DNA of 64,000 nt from Piscicola geometra (taxonomy: Eukaryota > Annelida > Clitellata > Hirudinida > Piscicolidae), in assembly GCA_943735955.1 (NCBI GenBank), contig OX030955.1, positions 5,132,093 through 5,196,092 on the forward strand, in the 5' to 3' direction. Shown piece by piece: positions 47,666 to 61,300 of the stretch (position 1 is the stretch's first letter; every line of letters starts with the position of its first letter). A program made the position numbers and the translations under genes. The notes under the pieces were generated by a model that saw only the letters and a program-made list of their open reading frames with translations, was not told the DNA's origin and did no database searches.

Positions 47666-49846
47666 ATGTCTAGAGCAGTGAGAGCTGAAACAAGAAGTAG
47701 AGCTAAAGAAGACATTAAAAGAGTTTTCAATACGGTAGAAAAAGTTCGAAAATGGTATGATTATTGTCTTCTTTATCTTAATTATTTTAAAGTTCTTATA
47801 ATATATAAAAGTAATGTCTTTAATGAATAGTCTTTTTAGAAAATATAAATTTAAAAAGAATGCTCAATACAAAGGGAAAAGAGGTGGGTGTCAATAGGAG
47901 AAACTGCAATGAAGATCTTCAAATGGGTTCCAGGTATTTAATATTTATAAACATACTTTTAAAAATTTACTTTTCAAAACTTTTCATAAATATATAATAC
48001 TTTTTATTTATTGCACTCATAGTGTCTAGTCAAGCTTCTCGCCAGGTTAGAGTATTATTTGCATTTTATAATCATAAAAAAGAACTTTTAAAAGTCTCAC
48101 AGTCAATTCAAATTTCAGAGCGCCATTAAAAAGGCCATGTTTTTGAAGAAAGCATGCTTAGATTCCACAGCCACAACGCCCAACACTAAGCCATCCACCC
48201 CCTCCATACAACCACAAAATGAAGATAGTAACTTATCACAGGACAGCAGTAATCAAGGTTTCAACCATTTAAGTCCTTATACTAACCGTTCAATCACATA
48301 AAAATGTTATCTTAGTATTTAATACAATAATTAAAAATATTTATAAAGAATAAAGTACAAGTTCAATATTAAAAGCACACTAAAATCATTATCACAACCT
48401 TCATTATCAGCATCATCACCACAATCTCCAACACCACCATCATCATCATCAAACATTGTCTATCAAACAGACTTTGCAATGGACGAGTCGACGAGGCAGA
48501 GTCACGACTCTGGAGAGGAGGGAAGGCAGACGAGTGCTGTGGTTCTGGAGAATGGTGAGTGAGTGAAGGAGGGAGAATGGGGAGGAGTGAGTGAGTGAAG
48601 GAGGAGTTAGTGAGTGAATGAAGGAAGGAGGATTGAATGATGAGTGAGGTGGTGAGTGAGTGAAGAAGTGAGAATGGGGAGAAGTGAGTGAGTGAAGGAA
48701 GGAGGAGTAAGTGACTGATGGATGGAGGGAGGAGTGAGTGAAGGAGGGAGGAGGAGTGAATGATGAGTGAGGAGGGAAGGTGAGAAGATGGCTAGAGAAA
48801 GGTAAGTGATTTGAAATAAAATGAGGGGTAATTTTAAACATCAGTTTAGCAAAAAAATAATTTCACTGATAGAACTAAATAGATAAATAATAGATATAAA
48901 ATATGGATTTCAGATTAGTTAAAAACAAAATAACTAAAGAAATAAGATTTGTTGATTTTTATTCAATGGCAGTCAGTCATGCGTCACTGATATGGTTGGT
49001 TTACAATCACCCCCATTCATCTTTTCTTCTTTTCAAAGCACCTTCCATTCATCATTGTCGTCCACAATCAATTGGTTTAACTTATTCAGAAAAAAAGAAG
49101 GGATATTATTAGAATAGGTATCAATAGTTAAAATGCTAAAAAGTTGCATGAGTAGTAATTAGGTTAATGTTTAAAATTATATGGTGTTGAAGACAAGGAT
49201 TATGGCGATTATCTTCTTTTTCTTCACTATATCTTAGTGCTCTCTCATTCGACGTAGGCTTCTATATGATTAGAAAATAAACGCCATCGGTCTCCATCTT
49301 GAGGCATCCATGATATCGTTTGGCGTCTCTTCGTACCTTGAAGATGCTACCGATGACCATGTCGTTCTTGGGCGTTCTTTTCTGTTTTCCCCGGCTACTT
49401 GTCCCTGAGATCCGCTGACAATATGCACTCCCTCTCGGATCCCTATTGTTGGTGGAAACCAATCTATCTCTTTTCTCTTTTATGGCATTCTGTGCTGTCT
49501 CGTACAGGTTTTCCATTTAAACGAATCATTTTTGGCTGTATGCCGTAATGATGTAACAATTTCCAAAGACCTTGGCCTCAAACTATGTTTGAAGGCTTTC
49601 TTGAAGTCAATGAAGATCAAGTTCAGTTGTTTGTCGCTTAGTGAGAGATACTTTTCTGCTATCATTCTGAGTGATTGTGATGAAGATGAGTATGAGGAAG
49701 AAGATGAAGATGATGGTGATGATGAAGAAGATGATGATGAGGATGAAGAAGATGATTATGATGATCAAATACCACCCAGGCGACTCACAGACGAGCAGTC
49801 AACCCGAGGCGAAGGAAGCTCTGCAGATAGCATCTTAAATAACTGA
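47666..49846 (+). CDS. BCL7: BCL7 family protein (SWI/SNF subunit)
   Basis: Exons 47666-47754, 47875-47933, 48023-48045, 48119-48257, 48471-48554 and probably 49686-49846 join in phase to 184 aa (human BCL7A/B/C about 200-217). The conserved N-terminal block is unmistakable: [20 protein letters not shown], then [16 protein letters not shown] and MKIFKWVP, split by introns. The middle is Ser/Thr/Asn/Gln rich, with [18 protein letters not shown]. The proposed last exon is strongly acidic and ends with [11 protein letters not shown], comparable to the acidic PPLKR-containing tail of vertebrate BCL7. BCL7 proteins are accessory subunits of BAF chromatin remodellers that contact the nucleosome acidic patch. 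The last acceptor (near 49685) has a poor pyrimidine tract, so that exon is less certain than the others; a LINE remnant lies just before it. The array upstream of the start may neighbour the promoter. Confidence 0.88.
48555..48790. repeat. degenerate GAGTGAGTGAAGGAGG repeat in a BCL7 intron
   Basis: An irregular G/A-rich tandem repeat starts directly at the 5' splice site of the fifth BCL7 exon, so GTGAG-like donor sequences recur many times downstream of the real donor. Confidence 0.85.
49262..49665 (-). mobile_element. degenerate non-LTR reverse-transcriptase fragment
   Basis: Two overlapping minus-strand frames carry RT landmarks: [12 protein letters not shown] (the FIDFxKAFD region of RT) and, after a frameshift near 49515, [15 protein letters not shown], which corresponds to the following helix of RTE/Jockey-type RTs. 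The catalytic YADD region is absent. It is a broken relic in the last BCL7 intron. Confidence 0.75.
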
Positions 49847-50257
49847 CAGTTTCTCTATTTGTATTAGGCGTTTTATCCTTCTAATTAATTGATTATATGA
49901 CTTATTAAACTATTTTAGTATATATAATATCAATGATTTTTCCATTTTAATGAAAATTTTGAAGTCAATAAATATATTCAGATTGTTTCCTAATAGTAGC
50001 TTATGAATAAAGTTTCAATCAATTTATTTATATTGTTAAGCGTCTGGTGTCTATGTTATTGTGAAAGTTAAATATAAAATTGCAAGTAATATACCACAAT
50101 AAGTAAAAGTAATTCTATATTTTAATGGAAGCATGTAGTTTACATTGAATCTATTTAAAATTCTATTTATTCGTATTGAAACCGTCAAGCTACTTACTGG
50201 AATACATTCTTCCTTTTATCGATTTTTTTCTTTTTTTCAGAATAATAATATTTTATG
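49847..50257. other. 3' flank of BCL7
   Basis: AT-rich DNA with AATAAA at about 49970 as a possible poly(A) signal. No gene is seen. Confidence 0.5.
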
Positions 50258-50592
50258 CATTGGCGGCGATCTTGGGCGGGTCCTGGGGTCCAGACCCACC
50301 CACTTTTTGGTAGTGAATGTGGATCTAAATGTGGACCCCCCATTTGAAAAAAAATTTAACTCTTGTTTTGGTAAGATCATAATTGTGGACTATAGCATAA
50401 AACAGAATAGTAATACATTGTGATAGATATCTGAAACAAAACTATTCTTTGCATACTTAAATACTCGTATCAAAAAAGGAGTTTGAAAAGATAAAAAAAA
50501 AGAAAGTTTCGGACCCCAAGACCCTCCCAGAATCGCCGCCCATGCTGATTAGGACCCCCTCCCCCAAGATTTGCAGCAAATCGCCGTCCCTG
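50258..50592. mobile_element. hAT-type MITE with CAGGGGCGG ends, copy 2
   Basis: A 335-bp relative of 34441-34797: the left end CATTGGCGGCGATCTTGG matches, internal phrases ACTTTTTGGTAGT and CATGCTGATTAGGACCC are shared, and the right end is AAATCGCCGTCCCTG. Flanks ATTTTATG and TTTTTATT agree at six of eight positions, consistent with a decayed 8-bp duplication. No coding capacity. Confidence 0.83.
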
Positions 50593-50866
50593 TTTTTATT
50601 ATCTTCAAACAGTTACAAAAATAGTTACAATTTGTATACATAAATTCATTTAATAAATTATGTAAAATGTCTATACTGTTAATTCTTTAAATTGAAAGAT
50701 AACTTATTTGACTTAAGTTAAAAAAATTGCGGTTACCCGTGGCAATTCCTAATTACCATATAATACATAATTCTGTCTTCTCTAATAAATGTTTAGTTTT
50801 AAAAGAACAGCCCAAAATGAATTAGTAAAACTGCATTCACAGACGATAAAATATTTAAATTTGAAG

Positions 50867-51440
50867 TCACCGAGATAAATCATGTACATATTCAATTGAA
50901 GGAGATTTGTCATGTAAACTCCAAAAAGGGACTTTGGTCATGAAGTCATTGTTCCAGAAACTGTTGAAAGAGTCATTATTCACATAATTCTGTTTTAAAT
51001 CATGATGCTTATCATTTTCTTGATTTAATGTGACATTTGTTATAAAACTTGGGGTTTTTTGATAAATAACATAAGCATTCATTTAAAATATATTAAATAT
51101 TTATAAATAAAACATTACATTGAGAAACTTTTTCATATTTTGAGACTATCACATGAAATTATTTTAAAGAATAATTCTATTCTATGCCAAACGCAATCTT
51201 TGCTAAAAAGAACCATAATCTGACTCATAAAGTAGCAGACAATATGCAATAAATTATCACCGCCAATGGTTATCAACTCGTTTTCATGCGCTATTGGCAC
51301 TGAATAATTTCCGATTAGCCATGTTCTGTGCCTAATTAAGCATGGAAGCTTTTCGCAAGCCTGGTTAGACAAGCGCGAAAATAATTCATCGAAATCATCA
51401 AATGACATATCGAACAAACGCCCACCAAAAAAATTCTATA
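50867..51440 (-). other. unassigned open segments, possible exons
   Basis: Two minus-strand open stretches (51417-51133 and 51082-50867). The first has balanced, protein-like composition (MSFDDFDELFSRLSNQ, RHRTWLIGNYSVPIAHE) and a possible GTGATA donor inside it. I recognise no family; the MSFDDFDELF phrase is only loosely like Harbinger-type transposases. It may be a transposon relic or chance. Confidence 0.2.
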
Positions 51441-51610
51441 TCCGATTTGGTCATTGGGGGGAAATGAGGGTCTTCATCATTTCCTTTCAAGTTTCTTAAA
51501 TCTATTTGTAGAAAAATTCCTTTTTGTAGAAAAACTAAAAATGGTATAAATCGATAAAATGATATTTAGAAAAACATGACCCGTCTTAACCACTGACTTA
51601 CCCATAACTA

Positions 51611-51999
51611 CCGTAAAATACCAGATATTTCGTAAACCCATAATTTTCGCACATTCTTTATTTTTGCACATTATCATTTTTTGAAATGATAATTGTTTTT
51701 TGGACCCTAGTTCGTAAATTTTTTTAAAAAATTAGAATGTTTATGTTGGTAATTATGGCGAACAATAACAATTCTCGTAACTGAATTTTAATAATATAGT
51801 CATAGTATTTTTAAACTTTTCAAAATGAAAAATATAATCATAAGTTTAACCATCAATTATTAAATTAGATTTCGCTAGCATTCATAGCAAAATAAGTCAA
51901 ATAACTTCAATATTTATCGATTTGGAGTTTTTGGTAATTAGTGGAAAAAATACCTATAACTTCGCAAATTTGAAAAAAAATTATTTTAACATTTTACGG
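51611..51999. mobile_element. mariner/pogo-like MITE, copy 2
   Basis: A 389-bp element bounded by TA on both sides, with inverted ends CCGTAAAATACC and ACATTTTACGG. It shares the interior segment with copy 1, including GGTAATTATGGCGAACAATA and CTCGTAACTGAATTT. Non-coding. Confidence 0.68.
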
Positions 52000-53272
52000 T
52001 ACTCACGCACAACAGAAGACGTTTTAAAGATTTTGAAAAGTCCTAAAAATATCGAACGATATTAATGTGAAACTTCGGAATGGTAGGTTCTGAAAACTTT
52101 TACAAGTTGTTTAAAATACGTATATATGTGAGATTTTTTTATTATAAACTAAAAGACATCAAAATAAAAATATTCCAGAAAGTATTTTATAGCTAACTTT
52201 GATAAATGTTCCAACCCAATAAAATAAGTATACACGCACAAAAAATAGACATTTCTTAACCCTATTAATAAAATTTAAAACTTGTAAATTAAATATTTGT
52301 CTAATCTATAAATGAGAAGGTAGCAGAAATAAGTTATATGCATGTACGACGTCAGTCCACAGGTCTTGCAATAAAAGAATGCCCGAGCGCTTAAAAGGCG
52401 TTTCGTGCAAGGCTTTTAAACATTTACTCTCTTTAATGCTTTCAAGACGACAATTGAGTTTTAGTGAATAAAAAATAGATAGAAATAATATTTTTGAATT
52501 GATAATTAAATAAATAAAAATCATGTTGAATGATAAAGGTAAAAAATAGTACTGGATTCACTTAATTAATTTATAATATAAATATAGAAAAATTAAATTA
52601 CAGTTTCTTTTTCGAAAAATAAAAAAAAGCAATAATTATTTTTATATTAACTTAATTTTAACTATATAAACAAAAATAATAATTAATAGTCTTCCTTATT
52701 CAATTTATAACTGACAATTCTGGAAATAGCGTCATTAATAAATCTCAGGATATCAAGAAAAGTCTTCAAAGTTAGTTTTCAATACTTCTCTCCAGTCCTT
52801 ATTTATAATTTATTTTCGAATCAAATAAAGTTTCAAAGAAATAACTTAGTATTTGTAAGTGTAAATAACTTCTATTCAAATTTAAATATTATAAAAATAG
52901 TATTCTAAAGAACTGAAAACCAAAGATTCATTTTTATTGTAGCGAAAAAAAAATTCTATCTAATTAAAGTTTGAAACTGGATTAGTCAATAAAGCAAACC
53001 TAAAAAAATTAAAGAACTTTGAAATTATTTTCAGATTTTAAATTTCAGCACTTAATTTTGAAGTTTTTTCCGTTCTATTTTTGTTCAAGTCAGTTAAAAC
53101 AGTTGAATTCTAACCATAATTGTCAAACAACTTTCCATTGAAAATGACTGAATGAATCTTAAATAATAGCTTTTTAAACCATTTAATCGAGAAAAGAATA
53201 TATAGATATATGTTTCTCTTATAAAAACTCTATTAAAAGCATATTTCCAATTCAAATGATGAAGCAAGCCGA

Positions 53273-53672
53273 TTAATTATTGTGAAAAACGCGGTTAACG
53301 AAAGTGAAGGTAATTATTAATTCAAAGGTTCGATTCCATGGACGACCATTGGCGCTATCCATCGTATGGTCATTGGCGTCCTCTTTGTTGTCGTCATGCA
53401 GTCTAAAGAGTCCATTCTGTCAGACAAAGATCGATACCTCGTTCTGTTCAAAAGAGCTGTTCAAACATAGAAGATTAAATAAGATGATCGTGAAAGAAGG
53501 AGGAATGAAATAGACGAAAGTTTCTGACCTCAAGGCGAACTCTGGGACTTTTATGCGCGATGTCTTGTATTAATAAGCGGAATGCCTTCAAATTCATCCA
53601 CTTTAGGAGATTACAGCATGTGCGCAATATGTTGAGTGATAAAATGAGACACGTGTGCAATCTCAACGCCGA
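53273..53672 (-). CDS. candidate terminal exons of an unassigned minus-strand gene
   Basis: Two open segments, each 144 bp, are bordered by good splice signals: acceptor TTCCCCAG before 53672, donor GAG|GTCAGA after 53529, acceptor TTTGTCTGACAG before 53416, then a stop at 53275-53273. Both are in phase 0 and would add 95 residues, with LLKWMNLKAFRLLIQDIAHK in the first and LFRLHDDNKEDANDHTMDSA in the second. GC content is higher than in the surroundings. I do not recognise a family and found no clear upstream partner exon, so this could be chance or a remnant. Confidence 0.3.
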
Positions 53673-55110
53673 CTGGGGAATCTTGTACGAGTGTAGGAGC
53701 AGCAAGCATGTCTGGGATTGTTAAATTAAAAGATTTAAAATGTGCACAAAAGATTTTAAGTGTTTGAGTTTATAATGCACTTGCTGGAGGCGAGTGTTTA
53801 CAATGGCAATTTTCTGAGTTTCTTCACTAAACTTTTAAATCTTTTTTCCTTGTTAGTTCTTGACAAATGGCAATGGGACTAAGAAGTATTTTATCTTTGT
53901 GAAACATTTATTTAATTATTTTGCTTTGCTTTCAAAACTTTGATAAATAATTAAAATTGTAAAATAAATAAAGTCTGAATAATTAACTGACGTTAAAGCC
54001 GTTATAAACGGATATTATCAACATAGAAAAAAAATATTTTGCTAAGTTTTTTTATCTTAAAAGGAAACATGTGTTGGGTTCTCTAAGCATGAATAGTATT
54101 TTTAACCAAAAACTCTATTTTATCTTTCCACTGAAACTCATTTGAGATTTGGCACACTCTGCGTTCACAATAATTCCCTTTTAAGGATTTCTAAAGAAGA
54201 TTCATCGTTGTATGTGACGTAGAAGACAAGCACACGTCTACCGCTGAGAGAGTCAGGAGAACACATCCCTTTCAAATTCAAGCTACATCAATTGCAAAAG
54301 CTCGTTAAAGGCGTGTTACGAAATACTCAACCACCCGTGATGCACTGAAACTATTCTATATACTATCTTTGACTGAAAATAAATATTTTTCACGTCTAAA
54401 TTCTTTCAAATTTTCAACAAGTTTGCCAAATTAAAAAAGTTTTTTATATAACGAAATTTGCATATTTTCTGAAAGTATTTTATAAAATACTTTTAAATTA
54501 TTAATAAGATACTCAAGTATTTACCACGCGTTTATTAAATAAAGTTCTATTAAAAAAGCCATCAAAAATTCGAATTAATTTTGCGAAAACATGAAATATT
54601 TATTGAAAGCACCTAAAGTATTTTTGAGTGTACTCAACAGTTTGTTGAAAAAAACCTAAGAAATTTGTACCTGAATTTAATTATAGTGACAACAGCCATC
54701 TTATTGAGAAATAGAGTATCCACCAAAGTTTTGAATCTCTCAAAAAAAAGAAAAATTATTTGAATATTTCTTCATGGACTCAAATAATTTTTTAAATACT
54801 AATTTTTTTAAATGTTAAAAACATCGAACTTTTATTAAAAAATTATTTCATTATTATTTAAAAAAAACTGTTAATCGATAAATCCCGAGAATTTTCTGCT
54901 GTCATCAATGAGATCTCATTCATTCAGATTAAAGTTTCCCGAAAAATCATTTGACATTCTTCAACTAAAAAGTGAAACTAAAAGATATTTTGAGAGGTTG
55001 AACAAAATAAGATGACTTATATATGATTTAAAAAGAATAAAAATAGCTTTATCAAAAATTCAAAAACAATACTATTCAAAAAATAAATTTCAATCTTTCT
55101 TTATTCCCAG

Positions 55111-55341
55111 AATTCAAATGAAACTTTGAGGCGAAGTGCTGCGAAGCGAGTTACGATGATGAAGAGTGACTCCAAGCTATCGGGGCTTCATTTCCAGCTT
55201 CTGGAAACCACACAGCAACAAGCGTCACCATCAATTTTCCCCAAGTCCCCTTGTGGGAAGGTTATTGCTTTTCTGACGCTCGTCGTCCCTACCTTTGGCT
55301 TGCTAATGTTTCTCTTTCTGGTACTACTCTTTCACAAACAG
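55111..55341 (+). CDS. candidate internal exon encoding a membrane anchor
   Basis: A 231-bp phase-0 segment between a strong acceptor (TTTCTTTATTCCCAG) and a donor CAG|GTCAGT. It encodes 77 residues: a basic stretch LRRSAAKRVTMMKSD, then a Ser/Gln/Pro segment, then a hydrophobic span VIAFLTLVVPTFGLLMFLF continuing LVLLFHKQ. The layout (basic then hydrophobic, no preceding signal peptide) would suit the cytosolic tail and anchor of a type II or multi-pass membrane protein. No neighbouring exon could be linked within the window, possibly because introns are long here. Confidence 0.35.
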
Positions 55342-58300
55342 GTCAGTTTCTTTTTCATTTAATTCTGAGTTTTGTATTTTGTTTAAGTCTTATGATGCCT
55401 TGCACGACTACTCCAGTTATATTTTGCTCACGTAAACGTGAAATGTAAATGTTTATTTTTTATAAATCAATACACACTTACACTCCTAACAGGAAATGGA
55501 ATTTGTTGAAAAACATTCTTCTCATGCGTTTTTTTTGGAAATGACTTTTATTAAAAAAGTATTTTTGGTTTAATTAACATAGGAGTTGGAGCAAACCAGT
55601 GAAATAGATTATCTTTTGAAAATTTGTACAATTTTCTCATTCTAAATGAGGCTTTTCAGATACATGCAACAAGCAACCATATGGGCTCTGCATAGATACT
55701 CTTGTTTTGAAGAATTGTAAACTCCCTTGGGAGAAGCATGTACTGAATTCACTTCTAACTTTATTTTATCTGAATTGTTTGAAACTTTTTTTAAACTTGT
55801 CTAAAACACAATAGGATCGAAAAGTTGTCAACACATCACTTCTAATTAGAGAGTCTGTTCAAAGCTCCTACAGATCGTAGTTTGCTCAAATAAAATTTAT
55901 TTTATACACTACTAGAATGAAAAAAAATTTGAAACTCTAGTGTCTAGAAGTTACTTTTTGAGAAAAAAATTAGATTATTACCTTTGCCATCAAGATCTCT
56001 TGATACATTTAAAAAGGTTTATGTCAATGGAAACTAGTTTTCAAGGGTGGAAGAACTCAAAAGTGAAGTTTTACATGTATGAAACAAAATATATTTAGTA
56101 TCTGAAAAAACTAGTTAGTTCTATGAAAGAAAGATGTATTATAATATAATCAAGTATTGTAACAAAAATTTAAATTTGAAATTTGTGTGAAACGGTTTTG
56201 ACTTATATATATAATTAACACTGTGCTTATTTGAATCCTATAATGGCTATACCATCGATGATCTTTGCAAGCCACCTTCTCCGTGTCTTCTCGCGTCTGG
56301 AGCATTAAGCTGCATTCTAGGAAAAAAACTAGGTATTAATGTCTAATCTGAATTCCCATTCAAAATTGCAAAGCAAAAACTGAAAAAAGTCTCAAACTTT
56401 GCGTTTAAAGCTAATGTAAAAATGAAAATGAAAATTGAAGTGGTGAAAGAATTTTCGAGTACTTTTCATCGAAAGTGAGATCTCTAAATTAGTGAAAAAA
56501 CACGAACATGGATATTTGATTGTATAATTTTAGTATTTTTAAAAATAAAAAAGAATAAGTCAAAATTTTTTTCATATTCTAGGAATATAACATTTAGATA
56601 CATGGAAAGATTTAATGTATAACAAATCTAAAATCTTAATATGGTTATATTTGACTAAAAAACTGTTTTTATTAATCTTTTTTGGGTGAAAGTTTTAGAT
56701 GAAATAACTTAGCTTTTATGGTTATTGATCAACAGTTTATAGCGCTTTCAAAATTATACAATAGCGCAAATCAAATCAGGCAACGAGAATTTTAGGAAAA
56801 AACTTTATGATTTAATAATAAAAGTTACTTTTTTATCTAGCCAAATAGCTAAATAGCAAAATATTGAACTTTTAGTAATTTTAATTTCTCATTCTTTCAA
56901 CAATTTAAAAAAAATTTCCTATACGGGTTCAAATTTTGAACAATATATTTAATAAAACTCTTATGAATGTGAATTGATAAAGAATAGTGGTTTTGCTTTC
57001 TTAAAATGTTTTTTTTATAAAGAAATTTAACAAATTTAGTTATAGTATTAATTTAAAATACTTTTTCAACGTTTCATAGATGATAAAAAAAAAGAAAAAA
57101 AAAGATTTAATAAAATAAAATACAATTACAAAAGTTTTCTTCGAACTGGAATATGAAACGTATTATAAAACGTATAAATTAAATATTTTTCATGAATTGA
57201 ATTGAATAACTTTTAGGAAATTCTTATACGGACAAAAATATGTTTTGTTTCGTTTAAAAAATATAAGTAATGAACAAATTGTAGATAAATAATATTCGGT
57301 GTATAAATAAATTCAAGCAGTTAGTGAATTCTTCGAGCAAAGAGTATAAATCGGTTTGATCTAAAATGAGGTTCATAAATTTGAAAATACAATTATTTTG
57401 CTCACTCGAAATAATCGCCTTAGATTGAAGAAAATCTATGCTCTATTATACCATCCGTTCAGGAATTTTTAAACGTATAAATAAGATATTTTTCACCAAA
57501 TTACCCTTCATTGAGGCTGAAAAATATATGAAATTTATTTTTAAATATATTTACGCTTGCGCTCAGAAATTAAAATGTTGCAGATTTACTTTTAGAATTG
57601 TATTGGAGTGATATAAATGGGAGTTAGAGGCCAGATGTAGCTTTATGTGCATCTCCAGCCCGCATAATTCTCAATCTCTCTTCTTTTCTCTTTAAATCTC
57701 TTTTATAAAAAAATTTAAAAAATGATGTTGTTGCATTTTTAAGCTGTTTAATTCAAAAACATTAAAATATTTAAACACTTTTCAAGGTTGTTATTTTAAT
57801 TGTTTACTTAAATTTTCTGTGGTTTGAATACTGAAATCTCATTGCAAGATCGTTGACAAAGCAATAAATCTGAGCAAAAGTCACCCGAAATTCTTCGCTT
57901 TCTAACGACGACTTTTGGGACGTTGTTATTAGCCTAAAGATCCGATAAACTTTTCAATCTGACATTATTATGATTAACAAGCTATACTATTCCTTTCGAG
58001 TTATTCCTCCACTCTCTGTGCGTTCAAATGCATTCATATTGTCTTTTTATCATTTTAAAACTTTAGTACTTAAAAAGTGCTTTGAAGAGCAGTCATTGCA
58101 AAAAAATTTTATTCCTATATTTTCTTTAAAAAAAAAGTTTTTAAACCAAAATTCACCTTAAGCTTTACAAACCAGTCAAAATATGTTATTAGCTATTATA
58201 TGGTGGGCGAAATCTGAAAGGACGACGCGTTTTTGCCAGGACTGAAAGAGTAAAATGAAAGCGTTTAGGATCAAGCTCATTTGGTTCATCTTGTATCTTA

Positions 58301-61300
58301 TTCTAAATTAAAATTTTCATTTTTATATTAGTTTTTAATTTTTATTTAATTAGCTTTTTCTAGAAATTTTCCAAATTTATACGAACAAAGTTTTTTAAAT
58401 GAGATATCAATGTAAATACAAAGAGATTCATGCTTGAACTAAAAAACAAGAGCCCATAAGACACTGAGAGCATTAAATATGCTTGTTTCATTCGAATAGT
58501 ATTCTAACTTTTTTTAATAATTCAACGACCCCCGTTCAAGAAAAATTTAAAAAACATAGATTCAATTTAATTATGCATTATATGCTAAGCTCGAATGCAA
58601 CTTAGAAGCTAATAATTATTATGTTTTTGAGAACAAAAACTTTAATGAATGTGCCAAATCTTTTTGAGATTTGAAAGAATGTTTTAAACAAATTTTTTAT
58701 GTAGTTTGAAACCTTGATAGATCTTTCGTTTGAAATAAAATTTTGATACTCCGAATTTAGTTAGTCGAATTCAATTACGTATGGAACTTTACTAGTTCTT
58801 AATTAATTAATTAATTAAAAATTCTTAATTAGACTTTATTAAATTTTTTATATGATATGATTAAATATTTATTGACTTTATTTAAGATACGTGAGTTTGC
58901 AATTAAATTTCTCCATGTTAATTACTTCAATTACAATAATTTATCGTCTCTCAAAGAAAAGCAACACTCAATGAATTGTTAATAGTATGTAAATCAGTTG
59001 ATTTTTCATTTTCATTGATTTTCAGTCTTCAGAGTAATTACCATTTGGATGGCACTTTTAGTAGACAAATTGGAAGCCAAATAGAGGGTTTAGTGCATAC
59101 TTTTGAAGCAATACTTTAAAATAAATAAATAATCAGAAATCTTTTAAAATATTTCCACTATTAAAAAAAATCATTTTTTCTTCGTTAATAATTACAGATA
59201 TATTTATATTTTTAATAAAGTAAGAATTTTCATTTCTTGCCAGTTATCTTCTATGCTAAATCAATAAGAAAAGTCTTCTATTGCACGTAAGCGCTTTACA
59301 AGAGCCTCTTTCATAGAGGATTTTATTCACAAAATAATTTTTTTTGAAAGAAGATTGTTTAAAATGCACAAAATTTATTCGATTTTGTTATGCGCAGAGA
59401 ACATTCCAGAATATATTATTTAGAAAATCTCAAAGTTTTACATGAGTAATTAGATTTTTTAGAAGTATGTTTCAGCTGTATATTATATTTCTTTGAAATT
59501 TTAAATTTGAAGCAAATGTATAATAAGCCGGATAAGAGACAGTTTTGAAATCTTCTGAGTAAAAATAATTTTATAAGTCAAACAGATTTATTTTGCGCGT
59601 TTTTAGTTTCTTTAAAAAAAAATCTATTCTCCGTGGAGAAATGTTTGCCTTATACACATTTAGGGGCATTGGATTTTATTTTAGCGATGGTTGGCTTCAC
59701 TGCAATATGTTTGATAAATCAAGTTTTCTATATTTCCAACCCCCACGCTTTTTACTCTTTTAAATTGTAAATACTGATAATTATTCTGAAAAAAAAGTAC
59801 GTCAATTGAATCTATTAAATATACTTTTTTCAACAAAGTAAAGAACTTAAAAAAAAGGTTTGTTTTATATCATTTAAAATTAGATTCGACGGATATAATT
59901 CATAGATAGAAATTTTGAATCAATAATGGAAAAGGTTTATTGCTAGATTTTTGTGATTCAACGTTTTTTAAGCTTAATTAAACAATATATTAAGTTTATT
60001 AAATTTAAAATACTTTTTTCAATAACATCACAGTTTGAATGGATTGTAAAGTTCATTTTGTGGAATTAAAGCTCGCATAGGTTTCTTCCAATTGAAAATT
60101 AGTTGTATTGTATTTATTGTCTTAAGTATGACGATAAATCTCTGCATTGAAAAGCACGATTTAGCTTTTTAAATAATGAATATTCATTCATAGGAATAAC
60201 TAATCTAATAACAAACCGCAGAGTAAAAAAAAAAAAAAAGAATAATCTTAATTGTGAAAAAATTAAAAGCAAAAAAAATCGGTGACTTGAAACCTGTTTA
60301 AAATATGTCTAATTCTAACTTATTAACTATTTTCTAGACATTCATTAGCCTTCCATTTTCACGCTCTGCCAATTAATGCACTATTGTGACGTATGGTCTT
60401 TCTTCCACGCAATCTGTCGCCTCATCCATGCAATCTGTTGCTGCCTCAAAAACGCCATTTGGTCCTTCTCATCACTTGCATGAAAGTCGAAAGTTTTTTG
60501 AACCTAGAATGACTTTTTATAGATGCATGAAATTGACCAAAATTTGTAAATACTTTCGATATAGATTAATATTATGCGTGTAATATATATAATTATTTTA
60601 AATACGGAATGAAAATGTAAGATTTTTATTTAGATAATTTAAAGTTTTGGAGACATCTTTAAGTAACACTTTTTTGTGTTTTTCAAGATACAACGTTTTT
60701 TCATCTTATTTAAAATGTTTCTAAATAGCTGAGTACTCTCTTCTTAAACGTATAGCCAATTTCAATTTCACCAGACAGTGGTAAAATAGTAAGTAAAAAT
60801 AATACAACATAAAAAGTAACTTTAGAAAGAGTCTGGCATTTAAGTACCTTTCTTTCATCGTATTGAAAAGCTGACATATTTATAGAAAAATAATTTTGTT
60901 AATTTTTTTCCCAGTTTTGACAGTAAGTTAAAGAACTTGTGTGAATTTTCATTTAAACTCGGTTTAATTCAAAATTCCAAGCTAAATGTTACACCACAAG
61001 GGTTTAAAACATTTATATAAAATAAGTAACTTGAGGATTCTATAATTAAAGATCAAAATTTTTAATTAATAAGTATTTTAAAAAACAATTAAATAAGATA
61101 AAATGTAACTTTTAACCATCAAGAAAGTGTAGCGAAAACTAGATAGAAAGAAAAAGCGCTTTTATTATCGAAAGAGTCATTTTAATCGATACATAAGACG
61201 CTAAGTCTTTGAAACTTCTCTTATCAAGTTGCTTAATAGACAATTGAGAAAAAAATGATCAACCAATAAAAAATTCGCTTCTAAAACAGAACATAAACGG

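Noticed and set aside
53318..53334. GGTTCGATTCC, a perfect match to a tRNA B box
   Set aside because: The flanking bases do not pair into a T stem, and no A box or acceptor stem was found at the right spacing.
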